From NCBI GenBank assembly GCA_017470245.1, contig JAFUEV010000015.1:27758-91757 (forward strand): 64,000 nucleotides of DNA, read 5' to 3'. The DNA comes from a bacterium (GTDB taxonomy: Bacteria > Cyanobacteriota > Vampirovibrionia > Gastranaerophilales > Gastranaerophilaceae). Shown in pieces: positions 22,740 to 31,616 of the stretch; the first letter of the stretch is position 1; each line of letters opens with the position of its first letter. A program made the translations under genes and the position numbers. Under the pieces are notes generated by a model. It did not search any database. It had not been told where the DNA came from and saw nothing but the letters and a program-made list of their open reading frames with translations.

Positions 22740-22982
22740 ATGAATAGAAAACAAAAAGAAAATATAAAAAATTCCATAAGAATGTGTAAATTAAGACTTC
22801 AAACAATTAAACCGCATTTAACGGAAGAAAAATATGCACTTAATGAATCTTTTAATAAATTATTAATAGAAAAAGCAATATTACGTGATAAATTAATGAG
22901 AAAAGAGCCGTCTTTTGTGGAAAAAATAACAAGAAAATTTCGCAGCAATAAACACGAACTCATTTGTGATTATTTCAAATAA
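22740..22982 (+). CDS. Small basic protein of unknown function
   Basis: 80 residues, strongly positive (Lys/Arg-rich) and probably helical throughout: MNRKQKENIKNSIRMCKLRL, then NKLLIEKAILRDKLMRKEP. No signal peptide. The ribosome binding site is weak (AGGA, 11 bases away). It lies alone between two leftward genes, ending 15 bases from the convergent helicase gene. A nucleic acid or membrane association is conceivable from its charge, but nothing proves it. Confidence 0.55.
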   Translation: MNRKQKENIKNSIRMCKLRLQTIKPHLTEEKYALNESFNKLLIEKAILRDKLMRKEPSFVEKITRKFRSNKHELICDYFK

Positions 22983-22996
22983 AAAATAGCCACAAA

Positions 22997-25900
22997 TTAA
23001 TCTATTGAGAATATATCCTGTAAATCAGCATAAGTAAGTGTTTTACCGATATTTCTATCAACAGATATTACGGAATCCACAAGGTTACGTTTATCTTGTT
23101 TTAGTTTTTGAATTTTTTCTTCAACAGTATTTTTTGTAATCAATCTGTAAACAAATACTTTTTTCGTCTGACCAATACGATAAGCTCTGTCTGTAGCCTG
23201 ATCTTCAACTGCAGGGTTCCACCACGGGTCATAATGGATAACATAATCCGCACCCGTTAAGTTCAAACCTGTACCACCGGCTTTTAAGCTGACAAGAAAT
23301 ATAGGTATCGAATTATCCGTATTAAACCTTTCAACAACTTCCTGTCTGTTTTTAGTTGAACCTGTTAAGTATTCGTGTTTAATACCTTCTTTTACAAGCC
23401 ACTCTTTTATTAAATCAAGCATATCAACAAATTGAGAGAACAATAATATTCTGTGTCCTTCAGAAATAATTTCTTCCAACATTGATTTTAATTGTTCAAA
23501 TTTACCTGAAGTATCTATGCCTTTTTTGTTTTCCTTATCATATAACCTCGGATGGCAGCATATTTGTCTTAATCTCAATAATGCTGAGAAAATACTCATC
23601 CTGCTTTTTTCCAATCCGTTTTCAGCAATGGATTTAAATAATTCTTCTTTTGTAGAATCCAATACTTCAAGATAAAAGTCTTTTTGTTCCGGTGTAAGTT
23701 CACAATATGCAATATTTTCAACTTTATCAGGCAAATCTTTTGCAACATCACGTTTCATACGACGCAAAATAAACGGATATATTTGAGATTTCAAACGTTT
23801 TTCAACTATTTTTTCACCTCTGTCTACAATCGGTGTTACATACCTGTAATTAAATTCTGATAAATTCAACAAGAAACCCGGCATCAAGAAATCAAATACT
23901 GACCACAATTCCTCTAGTTTGTTTTCTATTGGAGTGCCGGAAAGAGCCAATTTATGCTGTCCGTTAAGCATTTTTATACACTTTGCAGTCATTGACTCAG
24001 GATTTTTTATATTTTGAGATTCATCAAGAATTATATATCGAAACTCATATTTTTTAAGTTTCTCAATATCACGTCTGATAAGTGCATAACTCGTAATTAC
24101 AATATCATTTTTAGGTATTTCATCAAAATGTTCTTTTCTTTCAACACCGCTTAATTTTAAACATTTTAATGAAGGTATAAACTTTTGTACTTCGTTTTCC
24201 CAGTTAAATACAACAGACGTAGGACAAACAACAAGGTTTGAAGCTTTTTTATCTTTTTCTTTAGCTTTTTGCAACAATGTAAGAGCCTGCAATGTTTTAC
24301 CTAACCCCATATCATCTGCCAAAATACCGTTCAAGCCGTATTTGTACAAGAACCACAACCAACTGTAACCCTTTGTTTGATATTCTCTTAATTCAGCATT
24401 AATTCCTTTTGGAACAGGAACATTATCCATTGTAGAAAATGTAGAAATTTGTTTCCAGAATGCGGAAAATCTTCGGCTCATTTTCAATTTAAAGCCCAAG
24501 TTTTGCATTTCGGATAATAATCCTGCACGATATGTCTTTACTATATATCTGTCATCATCGTTTTTATAGACATCAAAAGTATTAAACGATTTTAACAAAG
24601 AGAATATATCTTGCCCCGGAACTTCAACAAAACCGTAATTTTTAACTCTTAAATACTTATCACCTTCTATAATAAGGTTATATATTTCATCAAAAGAAAT
24701 TTCCTCATCGCCAACCTTGCCGTATAATATAACTTCAAAGCTATCGGTTGAATCAATTGAAAAATCTATATCAGCAACAAGTTCAAAAGGCTTAGGCGAT
24801 AATTTGAAGAAAGACATATCGTCTTTTTCTTTAAATACCCATCCTTCGCCTGCACGTTTTAAATAATAATTGTAAAAATCGATTGCATTTTCTTTTTCTA
24901 TAGCCAAATTGTTTGTTTGCATAGGTGCAAATTTACAAGCCAAAAGCATTTGGTATGCTCTTTCTTCGTGAGCAATATTACGCTTTACCCAGTATAATAA
25001 ATCTTCTTTCGGTTTCTTAATAGTAACGTAAGGGCTTTTTGAAACAGACTTTGAATATGGAACTATAGTTCCGTCATAATCAAATTCCAATTCGGCTTTT
25101 AAAGCTCCGTCATAATCCAGTCCCATAGTTACAACGTTTAACGGAGGCTTTTGCTCCAACGTCAATTTATCTATTATTTCAGAAACCTCACAAGGGATTA
25201 AAGTCCTTAATTTTGGCAACTCCTCATATAAGAATTTAGCACCGTCGGCATCTTTGACATCAGTAAATGTCGTTTTTATCAAATTCTGCGGTAACGCAGA
25301 CAATGCAACATTAATAGGAAATATTTTATTTTTATATCTGCCCCATTTCAATTGTCTTGAGAAATATCTCACCTCTTCAAAAGGAATTATGTCATCTTTA
25401 TCAGGTCGCTGCCAATATAAAGATAATAAAACATTGCCAACCATTGAAAAATTAACGGAAAGTGATAATTTCCATTCATCATCACCAAATACAAGTTTAT
25501 GTTTTGATTTGCCGTCAATTACGTCATCCGCTTTTGCAAGCAGCTGAAAGAACCCGTCAAATTTAGCAATCGGAATATCATACCATCCTGCTTTTTTATC
25601 CAGTCTTGAACTTTTTAGTAATAATTGAAAAATTGCCAGCTCAACTTTTTGTGAATTATTTAATTCAAAATCAGGATTTGCTTTTTGAGCAGCTATAAAT
25701 GCTTTTAAAAGAGCTTCTATATCCCTGATGACTTTATTTGTATTTCTGTCCATAACAAGAATGGAAAAGAAATTTTGCCTTCTTTTAGCATTAAAATGGA
25801 AAATATACCCGCCTTGAGGATTGTCATTCATTTCTGTTTGAGTATCGGAATAATCCGGCTCTACTTTATATCGTCTTTGTGCAAATTCTTCATAAGCGTG

Positions 25901-26173
25901 TTCATCAATAGCTTTCATTGCAACAGCTATTGCATGTTTACACCATTTTTCCTTTAAAGGACATGAACAAACAGGTTCAACTTCATTTTTTTTGAATTTT
26001 AATTCAACATCATAAAAAGATTTAAAGTTACCTTTTACTTTTGCTTTTACACCCGTTTTACCCACCTCAAAAGAAGCCACCTGCTCTTTTTGGTGATATT
26101 CATAACCTCTGCGCCAGCTCCCCGGCGTAGCATTATCTTTTAAATACTTATAATTAAAATTACAAACAGTCAT
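22997..26173 (-). CDS. SWIM zinc-finger SNF2-family helicase/translocase
   Basis: 1058 residues. A SWIM zinc motif at C69-x-C71-x6-C78-x-H80 is followed by a large beta-rich middle region. The SNF2 motor has Walker A DDMGLGKT near residue 620, motif II DESQNIKN, and SGTPIENKLEELWSVFDFL. The C-terminal helicase lobe has LLFSQFVDMLDLIKEWL, SLKAGGTGLNLTGADYVIHY and DRAYRIGQTKKVFVYRL. Such proteins are double-strand DNA translocases that remodel protein-DNA complexes, sometimes tied to transcription or repair. Length and order match bacterial SWIM-SNF2 proteins. No nuclease or methylase gene is adjacent, so there is no sign of a defence island. Confidence 0.92.
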   Translation of the reverse strand: MTVCNFNYKYLKDNATPGSWRRGYEYHQKEQVASFEVGKTGVKAKVKGNFKSFYDVELKFKKNEVEPVCSCPLKEKWCKHAIAVAMKAIDEHAYEEFAQRRYKVEPDYSDTQTEMNDNPQGGYIFHFNAKRRQNFFSILVMDRNTNKVIRDIEALLKAFIAAQKANPDFELNNSQKVELAIFQLLLKSSRLDKKAGWYDIPIAKFDGFFQLLAKADDVIDGKSKHKLVFGDDEWKLSLSVNFSMVGNVLLSLYWQRPDKDDIIPFEEVRYFSRQLKWGRYKNKIFPINVALSALPQNLIKTTFTDVKDADGAKFLYEELPKLRTLIPCEVSEIIDKLTLEQKPPLNVVTMGLDYDGALKAELEFDYDGTIVPYSKSVSKSPYVTIKKPKEDLLYWVKRNIAHEERAYQMLLACKFAPMQTNNLAIEKENAIDFYNYYLKRAGEGWVFKEKDDMSFFKLSPKPFELVADIDFSIDSTDSFEVILYGKVGDEEISFDEIYNLIIEGDKYLRVKNYGFVEVPGQDIFSLLKSFNTFDVYKNDDDRYIVKTYRAGLLSEMQNLGFKLKMSRRFSAFWKQISTFSTMDNVPVPKGINAELREYQTKGYSWLWFLYKYGLNGILADDMGLGKTLQALTLLQKAKEKDKKASNLVVCPTSVVFNWENEVQKFIPSLKCLKLSGVERKEHFDEIPKNDIVITSYALIRRDIEKLKKYEFRYIILDESQNIKNPESMTAKCIKMLNGQHKLALSGTPIENKLEELWSVFDFLMPGFLLNLSEFNYRYVTPIVDRGEKIVEKRLKSQIYPFILRRMKRDVAKDLPDKVENIAYCELTPEQKDFYLEVLDSTKEELFKSIAENGLEKSRMSIFSALLRLRQICCHPRLYDKENKKGIDTSGKFEQLKSMLEEIISEGHRILLFSQFVDMLDLIKEWLVKEGIKHEYLTGSTKNRQEVVERFNTDNSIPIFLVSLKAGGTGLNLTGADYVIHYDPWWNPAVEDQATDRAYRIGQTKKVFVYRLITKNTVEEKIQKLKQDKRNLVDSVISVDRNIGKTLTYADLQDIFSID

Positions 26174-26321
26174 CTAATCTCTTGTAGCTATCTCTGCAAA
26201 AAAACATACAAACTAAGTTTATATATTGAGCAGTAACACCTTATAATTAACTGATATCCTACAATTTTAATTATACATTAAACTTATAATTTGGCAATAA
26301 TTTTTTCTAAATTTAATCAAA

Positions 26322-26702
26322 CTATGCAAATAAATTCAATTTTTGTCCCGATTGTTTATTTTTTTCTGCAATAGCTTGCGACTTTACACTTTTTGCAGCT
26401 GCTGCAACTCTATAATCCTGAGCTGAAGGGTCAGATGGTGCCATTGCGGATTTTATAACCTTATCAGCATGTTTAATTGTATTTTCCGGATTATTTTTGT
26501 CTAAAACAGGCATTGTAATATTCACATGCCCGCCAACAGGAATGCCGTTAGAATCACGTTCAATAACAATAGGACCGCCCAACTCACCGGCAGCACTTTT
26601 ATGTGCCATTTCATGTGCATAAATATCATTATATCTTTCACGCACCATACTTTGTTTTTGTTGCGCATAAAAATTGCTCATTGCACCAAACGAATTAATC
26701 AT
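26322..26702 (-). CDS. SprA-related putative metalloprotease
   Basis: A 126-residue protein with the compact signature DIYAHEMAHKSAAGELGGP: H30-E31-x2-H34 followed by the glycine-rich turn, then VGGHVNITMPVL. This matches my memory of the SprA-related putative metallopeptidase family, which carries a YxHExxHKSAxG motif. Much of the rest is helical and Ala/Lys-rich. There is no signal peptide, so the site of action is unclear. Relatives are usually longer, and this may be a minimal version. Confidence 0.7.
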   Translation of the reverse strand: MINSFGAMSNFYAQQKQSMVRERYNDIYAHEMAHKSAAGELGGPIVIERDSNGIPVGGHVNITMPVLDKNNPENTIKHADKVIKSAMAPSDPSAQDYRVAAAAKSVKSQAIAEKNKQSGQKLNLFA

Positions 26703-26822
26703 AAATTCCTTTACACCCCTTACTTACATATTTAGTATAACTCTGTTTTTTAGCACTTTCAACCCTAAGAAACAAACTTTGCTATATCATCCTATATCAC
26801 AACTTAAAAATTTTACAAAAAA

Positions 26823-26848
26823 AGAACCGCTTAAAACTAAGCGGTTCT
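26823..26848 (-). terminator. Terminator of the acyl-CoA synthetase gene
   Basis: AGAACCGCTTA (26823-26833) pairs perfectly with TAAGCGGTTCT (26838-26848) around AAAC. On the minus strand it is followed by a T-run, and it lies 20 bases past the synthetase stop codon. Confidence 0.9.
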
Positions 26849-26867
26849 TTTACAATTATTAAGTTGG

Positions 26868-29033
26868 TTATACGCAAGCGCCACCACAAGTGCAACAATC
26901 TGCAATTGCAGCTTTAGCTTCTTCTAAACGAACTTTAATACGTCCGTCTACTGCTATACCTTCACCTGTTTTTTCAGAAATTAACAATGGGTTAATATCA
27001 AGTTCATCGATGAATTTGAAATCAGCAACCAATTGAGATAATCTCAACAATGTTTCCTGAATTTGTTCCATTTGAGCAGGTGTTGTACCTCTTGCACCTT
27101 CTAACAATTTGTATGCTTTAACGGACTTAATCATTTCTGCAGCATCAACGTCAGTTAAAGGCGCAATTCTGAATGTTACATCTTTCATAACTTCAATAAA
27201 TACACCACCTAAACCGAACATCATCATAGGTCCGTATTGAGGATCGGTTGCAATACCGCAAACCATTTCACGATTTCCTTTTACCATTTCTTGAATAATA
27301 ACACCTTCTAAACCGTCAATTAAACCTTTTTCTGTTAATTTAACGATTAAATCGTTATATTCTTCTCTTAATTGTTCTTCAGATTGAATATTAACTCTTA
27401 CACCTCCAACATCAGTTTTGTGAGATGTTGTTTTAGATGTCATTTTCATTACTACAGGGTATCCGATTGAATTACCAACTGTTACAACTTCATCTATGTT
27501 TGTAGCAAAACCTGATTTACAAACTCTGATACCATAAGCATCCAATACATCAATAGATTCACGAGTTGTTAATTGAGCTCTGCCTTCATCTATTGATTGT
27601 TTAATGATTCTTGCAGCTTTAGCTCTGTCTACGTCATAGCAAGGAATTTTACCTTCAGGTCTAGCCTGCCATAATCTTTGTTGATTTAATCTGTTAAATC
27701 CGTCTGCAGCTTCTTCAGCATACATAAAGAACGGCATATTAACATCCATATCGGATAATTTTGTAAAGAATTCATTCTTTGTCATAAATACACCGATTAC
27801 AGGTTTTTGTGGGTATTGAGCTTTGATTTCCATTACGGCTCTTGCAACATCGATATCTTTCAAACCTAAGAACGGTAAGTAAATTACCATAATCATATCA
27901 ACATTTTCATCTGCAATAACTGTTTCTAGTGTTTGCTTATAGTGTTCGATAGGAGCTGAAGCTATCATATCGATTGGGTTTTTAACAGATGCAGCCGAAG
28001 GCAAGAAACTTCTTAATTTTTCTTTTGTAGCATCGGAAATTTTTGCCATTTGCATACCGTATTCGCAAACAGCGTCAGTAGCCATAATACCGGGGCCTCC
28101 GGAGTTTGTAATAATAGCAACTCTGTCACCTTTTGGTATAGGACAATTTGCAAATACTTTCGCAGTTGCAAATAAATTCTTTAATGAATATTCTCTTATA
28201 ACACCTGATTGATTTAATAAAGCGTTAGCAGCTTTATCTGCACCGGCTAATGAACCTGTGTGAGAAGATGCTGCAGAAGCACCTGCTGCACTACGTCCGG
28301 CTTTTAATGCAAGTACAGGTTTTTTCTTTGTTATTCTTGAAGCTAATTTTCTGAAATTAGCAGGATTTTGGATTGATTCCATATATAAAAGGATTTGTTG
28401 AACGTCATCATCATTTTCCCAGTATTCTAAAGCTGTTTCAGCATTAACATCAGCCTGATTACCGATTGAAATGAATTGAGCAAAACCAAGGTTTAAGTCT
28501 TTTAATATATTTAAAATACCGCCGCCTAAAGCACCTGATTGAGATACAAAACCGATATGTCCTCTTTCCGGTAATGATTCTGCGAAACATCCGTCCATTC
28601 TTACTTCAGGTAATGTATTAACAACACCTAAACAGTTAGGACCTACACATCTCATACCATAGCTTCTTACTTTTTCAAGTAATTGTTTTTCTAATTCGGC
28701 ACCTTCTTTACCTGTTTCTTTAAAGCCTGCAGTAATAATACATAAGCCTTTAATGCCTTTTTGATGACATTGGTCGATTGTATCAAGTACGAATTTAGCA
28801 TTAACTACAATGATAGCTAAATCAACTTCACCGGGGATTTCATTTACATTTGTATATGCTTGTAAACCTTCAATTATACCACCTTTTGGGTTAACAGGAT
28901 AAATTTTTCCGTTAAACTTGTATTCTTGAAGTCTTTTCATAATGTCAGAGCCGATTGTGTGCTCTTTTGTGGAAGCACCAACAACTGCAATTGCTTTCGG
29001 CTTCATGATTTTGTCCAATAGTTCTTTTTGCAT
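26868..29033 (-). CDS. Acetate/acyl-CoA ligase, ADP-forming (fused alpha-beta)
   Basis: 721 residues joining both subunits of ADP-forming acetyl-CoA synthetase, which interconverts acyl-CoA + ADP + Pi and acid + ATP + CoA, making ATP during fermentation. Order: CoA-binding domain (AIAVVGASTKEHTIGSDIMK), CoA-ligase domain with SHTGSLAG near residue 258 (the phospho-histidine position), and a C-terminal ATP-grasp domain (KMTSKTTSHKTDVGGVRVNI, then MMMFGLGGVFIEV and DELDINPLLI). The enzyme suggests an anaerobic, acetate-producing lifestyle. It ends in an unusual cysteine-rich tail, ADCCTCGGACV. It follows the radical SAM gene by 26 bases. Confidence 0.93.
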   Translation of the reverse strand: MQKELLDKIMKPKAIAVVGASTKEHTIGSDIMKRLQEYKFNGKIYPVNPKGGIIEGLQAYTNVNEIPGEVDLAIIVVNAKFVLDTIDQCHQKGIKGLCIITAGFKETGKEGAELEKQLLEKVRSYGMRCVGPNCLGVVNTLPEVRMDGCFAESLPERGHIGFVSQSGALGGGILNILKDLNLGFAQFISIGNQADVNAETALEYWENDDDVQQILLYMESIQNPANFRKLASRITKKKPVLALKAGRSAAGASAASSHTGSLAGADKAANALLNQSGVIREYSLKNLFATAKVFANCPIPKGDRVAIITNSGGPGIMATDAVCEYGMQMAKISDATKEKLRSFLPSAASVKNPIDMIASAPIEHYKQTLETVIADENVDMIMVIYLPFLGLKDIDVARAVMEIKAQYPQKPVIGVFMTKNEFFTKLSDMDVNMPFFMYAEEAADGFNRLNQQRLWQARPEGKIPCYDVDRAKAARIIKQSIDEGRAQLTTRESIDVLDAYGIRVCKSGFATNIDEVVTVGNSIGYPVVMKMTSKTTSHKTDVGGVRVNIQSEEQLREEYNDLIVKLTEKGLIDGLEGVIIQEMVKGNREMVCGIATDPQYGPMMMFGLGGVFIEVMKDVTFRIAPLTDVDAAEMIKSVKAYKLLEGARGTTPAQMEQIQETLLRLSQLVADFKFIDELDINPLLISEKTGEGIAVDGRIKVRLEEAKAAIADCCTCGGACV

Positions 29034-29059
29034 TTTTTCTCTCCTAATTTATTGCAAAT

Positions 29060-29683
29060 CTAGTAACCGTTTTCTATCCAAGGGCGTTCTCTGAATTTCG
29101 CACCCAATTCTTTTGTAATTTCCATACATTTTGTCATATTAATTTTATAGTCTTTATACCCTGTAACGATTGTAGCAGTGGTATCAAAACCCTCGGCTGC
29201 AGATTCTTTTATAAAATCTTTTACCGCTTTGTATGCATTATCAATATGCGGTTGTGAAACCGTATTATATACTTCTTCATTTTCTCCGTTCAGGCTTATT
29301 GAAAATTTATCAACCAAGCCTTTTAATTCGGGCAAAACATTCCTTTTATAAACTATATTGGCATGCCCGTTTGTATTAACCCTTATAATTGTTTTGGGAT
29401 ATTTTTCTTTTATATATTGTGCAACCTGCTTCAAAACATCAAGTTTCAGCATTGGTTCACCGTATCCGCAAAAAATAATTTCTTCAGAAAGCTTATCTTT
29501 AAATGATTCTAATTGTTTTATAACATCTTCTGCCTTAACATTTTCGGTATTTAAAAACAAATTAGCACCGACTACGTCATCCTTTATTGAACGTATACAA
29601 AAAACACAATCATTCGTACAACGATTAGTTAAATTAATATAAACTTTACCATCCAAAAGATAAACTAAATTATAATCTGTCAT
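29060..29683 (-). CDS. Radical SAM protein, TatD-linked type
   Basis: A 207-residue minimal radical SAM enzyme. The cluster motif CTNDCVFCIR sits at about residues 22-31, with IIFCGYGEPMLKLDVL as the SAM-binding GGEP equivalent and IRVNTNGHANIVYKRNVLPE following. The ending RERPWIENGY is typical of the radical SAM group that often neighbours TatD nucleases; no tatD is in this window. The substrate is unknown for that group. ATG 29683 (MTDYNLVYLLDG) is preferred, with AGGTGA upstream; the 14-residue extension available from 29725 is not family-like. It precedes the acyl-CoA ligase by 26 bases and may be co-transcribed. Confidence 0.85.
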   Translation of the reverse strand: MTDYNLVYLLDGKVYINLTNRCTNDCVFCIRSIKDDVVGANLFLNTENVKAEDVIKQLESFKDKLSEEIIFCGYGEPMLKLDVLKQVAQYIKEKYPKTIIRVNTNGHANIVYKRNVLPELKGLVDKFSISLNGENEEVYNTVSQPHIDNAYKAVKDFIKESAAEGFDTTATIVTGYKDYKINMTKCMEITKELGAKFRERPWIENGY

Positions 29684-29761
29684 TCTTGTTTCACCTATAC
29701 TGAAATTGTGACACAAAGAAAACATGATAACAAGAGATTTTATGCGAATAAAATTAAATTG

Positions 29762-30832
29762 TTATGAAGTATAACTTTGACCTTTATTAATGTGTTTACC
29801 GACTTTTAAAACTTCACCTGCGGCATCAATCAAGTCTATAGGTTTTTTACCCTGTAAAGATTCACTGTCAAAAGAAACAGCACTTCCTGTTATGCTAAAA
29901 CCTCTATTAGTTATAAAATCAAATAACCATTTTTTAATTTGATGCATTTCGGCAGTTTTATCATAAACTGATTTCAAATATTCATCTAAAACAGGTTTAT
30001 CTTTATCAGCTAAAGCACCTTCCTTTTTCATATTTTCATTTACCTGACAAAGCCATTCTTTACTATATTTATCAGTTTCTTGTTCAATACGTTCATTGAT
30101 TAAACTGCTATATGAAGCCTGTAATTTTTCATCAGTATCATTGATACATTTTATTAAATACGGATCATTCTTTGCTTCTTCAGTTTCGAAATTTTCTCTC
30201 ATATCCGTATATATTGATTTCATCATTTCCAGATTTACAAGATTATTAATTTTTTCTGTTGAAGATTGATACTCAGCAAGTTTTGTTTCCGCAGCATTTC
30301 TATATTCTGCTTGTTTTGAACCTATATATTTATTTCCGTTTATAGTTTTAACAACTTTATCAACTATTTTTTCCTGTTGTTCTTTACTTTGATTTCCAAA
30401 TATTATAACGAATTCATCACCGCCAAATCTGTATGCATTGAGACCGTTTTCAGTTGCAACAGAATTTATATTACTGCCTATTACCTGAATAAATTCATCA
30501 CCCGTTTCATAACCGAGCAATTCGTTTACTGATTTAAAATTATCCATATCAAACATTGCAAGTGATATATCTCTATCAAAACATTTACTGTATTCAATTT
30601 GTTTATCGAGTTTTGCGAGTAAAAAATGCTTATCTCTCAATCCGGTAAATGAGTCATAAGTCCTGTCATCCTTAGCTACATCTTCAACAGGAATATAAAA
30701 CATTCCTGTTGGTAATATACTAACTACTCCGCCACTATTATTCTGACAGACGGATGCTTTCTGATTAACTCTTTGTCTTTGAGTAAAAGACGGTGAATTC
30801 AGATATAAGACATTATTTGATTGTACTTTCAT
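29762..30832 (-). CDS. GGDEF-domain protein with a long insert
   Basis: A 356-residue protein without membrane helix. The GGDEF domain begins at residue 59 (YDSFTGLRDKHFLLAKL), keeps the metal/substrate segment FDMDNFKSVNELLGYETGDE (94-113) and an intact FGGDEFVII (136-144). The domain is then interrupted by about 140 helical, charged residues (about 168-308). It resumes with the late strand GFSITGSAVSFDSE (311-324) and a final helix LIDAAGEVLKVGKHINKG. Cyclic di-GMP synthesis is possible since the active loop is intact. The insert may regulate it or bind a partner. The first 50 residues are of low complexity with an NSPSFTQRQ motif. Confidence 0.82.
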   Translation of the reverse strand: MKVQSNNVLYLNSPSFTQRQRVNQKASVCQNNSGGVVSILPTGMFYIPVEDVAKDDRTYDSFTGLRDKHFLLAKLDKQIEYSKCFDRDISLAMFDMDNFKSVNELLGYETGDEFIQVIGSNINSVATENGLNAYRFGGDEFVIIFGNQSKEQQEKIVDKVVKTINGNKYIGSKQAEYRNAAETKLAEYQSSTEKINNLVNLEMMKSIYTDMRENFETEEAKNDPYLIKCINDTDEKLQASYSSLINERIEQETDKYSKEWLCQVNENMKKEGALADKDKPVLDEYLKSVYDKTAEMHQIKKWLFDFITNRGFSITGSAVSFDSESLQGKKPIDLIDAAGEVLKVGKHINKGQSYTS

Positions 30833-30885
30833 TATTTATTTCGGCCTTTCCAGTAGCATAAAATCAAATAATATTAGGGTTTTTA

Positions 30886-30893
30886 CCCCCCCC
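30886..30893. repeat. C8/G8 homopolymer tract upstream of the GGDEF gene
   Basis: Eight consecutive C on the plus strand (G8 on the coding strand) lie 54 bases before the GGDEF start, within a hairpin AATATT...AATATT (30870-30875 with 30894-30899). A TATGAT -10-like box sits just upstream on the minus strand (30908-30903). The tract would then fall in the first transcribed bases. Such tracts can vary in length by slippage. Confidence 0.5.
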
Positions 30894-31032
30894 AATATTT
30901 TTATCATAACTATATTACGTTTCAGCTATGTCTATATTAAAAACTAAAAAAAATTTTTTTGCTATAAATTTTTTAATTTTTCTGTAATCTTTAAGACCAA
31001 ATTAAATTTTAGCCAAATTTATAAATTTATGT

Positions 31033-31038
31033 TATAAA
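31033..31038 (+). promoter_or_regulatory. Extended -10 box of the padR-type gene (leaderless)
   Basis: TG-T-TATAAA (31030-31038) ends six bases before the ATG at 31045, so the transcript should begin at the start codon. No ribosome binding site is present between them. Confidence 0.5.
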
Positions 31039-31044
31039 GAAATC

Positions 31045-31557
31045 ATGATAGAGATATTAATTTTATATGTTATCCGCAAACGAGAAAAAACTCTCTACGG
31101 AATACGAAAAGAAATAATTGAATTATTTGGTACTTTTACAAAACCGAGTATAGGTACTATATATCCTGCATTAAAACGTCTGTTGAAAGAAGATGCAATT
31201 AGCGTGTATGATAAAATGTCAGATGGCGGTAAGAAATCGTCATATTTTTCAATAACGAAAAAAGGCTTTGATGTTTTTAAAAAGTATTTTTTTGATTCAG
31301 CAAGCGACAATCCTTCACTTTTTCATACCCAGCTCCAAGCAAGAATCGGAACAATGGAACTTTTAAAATTTGATGACAGAAAAGAATTTATAAAAGATAC
31401 TTTAAGGAAAATCGAAATTTATCAGTTAGAGCTTGAACGCAAAATGAAAGATGAATTTATTGAATTTGATTATTTTCAGGAACAACTGTTACAAAAAACA
31501 CTAAAAGAACTTTTATTTTTAAAAGAATTTATCCTCAGTCTTGAGATAAATAAATAA
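31045..31557 (+). CDS. PadR-family transcriptional regulator
   Basis: The 170-residue protein has an N-terminal winged helix typical of PadR: EILILYVIRKREKTLYGIRK, then PSIGTIYPALKRLLKEDAIS, then the wing GGKKSSYFSITKKGFDVFKK. The C-terminal half is a coiled dimerisation domain (RKIEIYQLELERKMKDEFIE). PadR proteins usually repress a neighbouring transporter or their own gene. Here no such target is adjacent (a terminator follows, then the convergent recA), so self-regulation or a distant target is likely. The promoter layout suggests a leaderless mRNA. Confidence 0.9.
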   Translation: MIEILILYVIRKREKTLYGIRKEIIELFGTFTKPSIGTIYPALKRLLKEDAISVYDKMSDGGKKSSYFSITKKGFDVFKKYFFDSASDNPSLFHTQLQARIGTMELLKFDDRKEFIKDTLRKIEIYQLELERKMKDEFIEFDYFQEQLLQKTLKELLFLKEFILSLEINK

Positions 31558-31568
31558 CAAGATTAAAC

Positions 31569-31599
31569 AAAGAAGCCATCTTTTTAAGATGGCTTCTTT
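31569..31599. terminator. Bidirectional terminator between padR-type gene and recA
   Basis: A perfect 14-bp stem, AAAGAAGCCATCTT (31569-31582) with AAGATGGCTTCTTT (31586-31599), around TTT. The A/T ends work in both directions and the hairpin lies between two convergent stop codons. Confidence 0.92.
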
Positions 31600-31616
31600 G
31601 TCGTTTATCAAAATGA

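Noticed and set aside
22997..26702. Defence island around the SNF2 helicase
   Set aside because: SNF2 proteins occur in several defence systems, but the SWIM domain is of the ordinary bacterial type and no nuclease, methylase or other defence gene adjoins it.
30833..30960. Cyclic di-GMP riboswitch before the GGDEF gene
   Set aside because: None of the conserved GEMM elements are present; only a small hairpin and the C8 tract.
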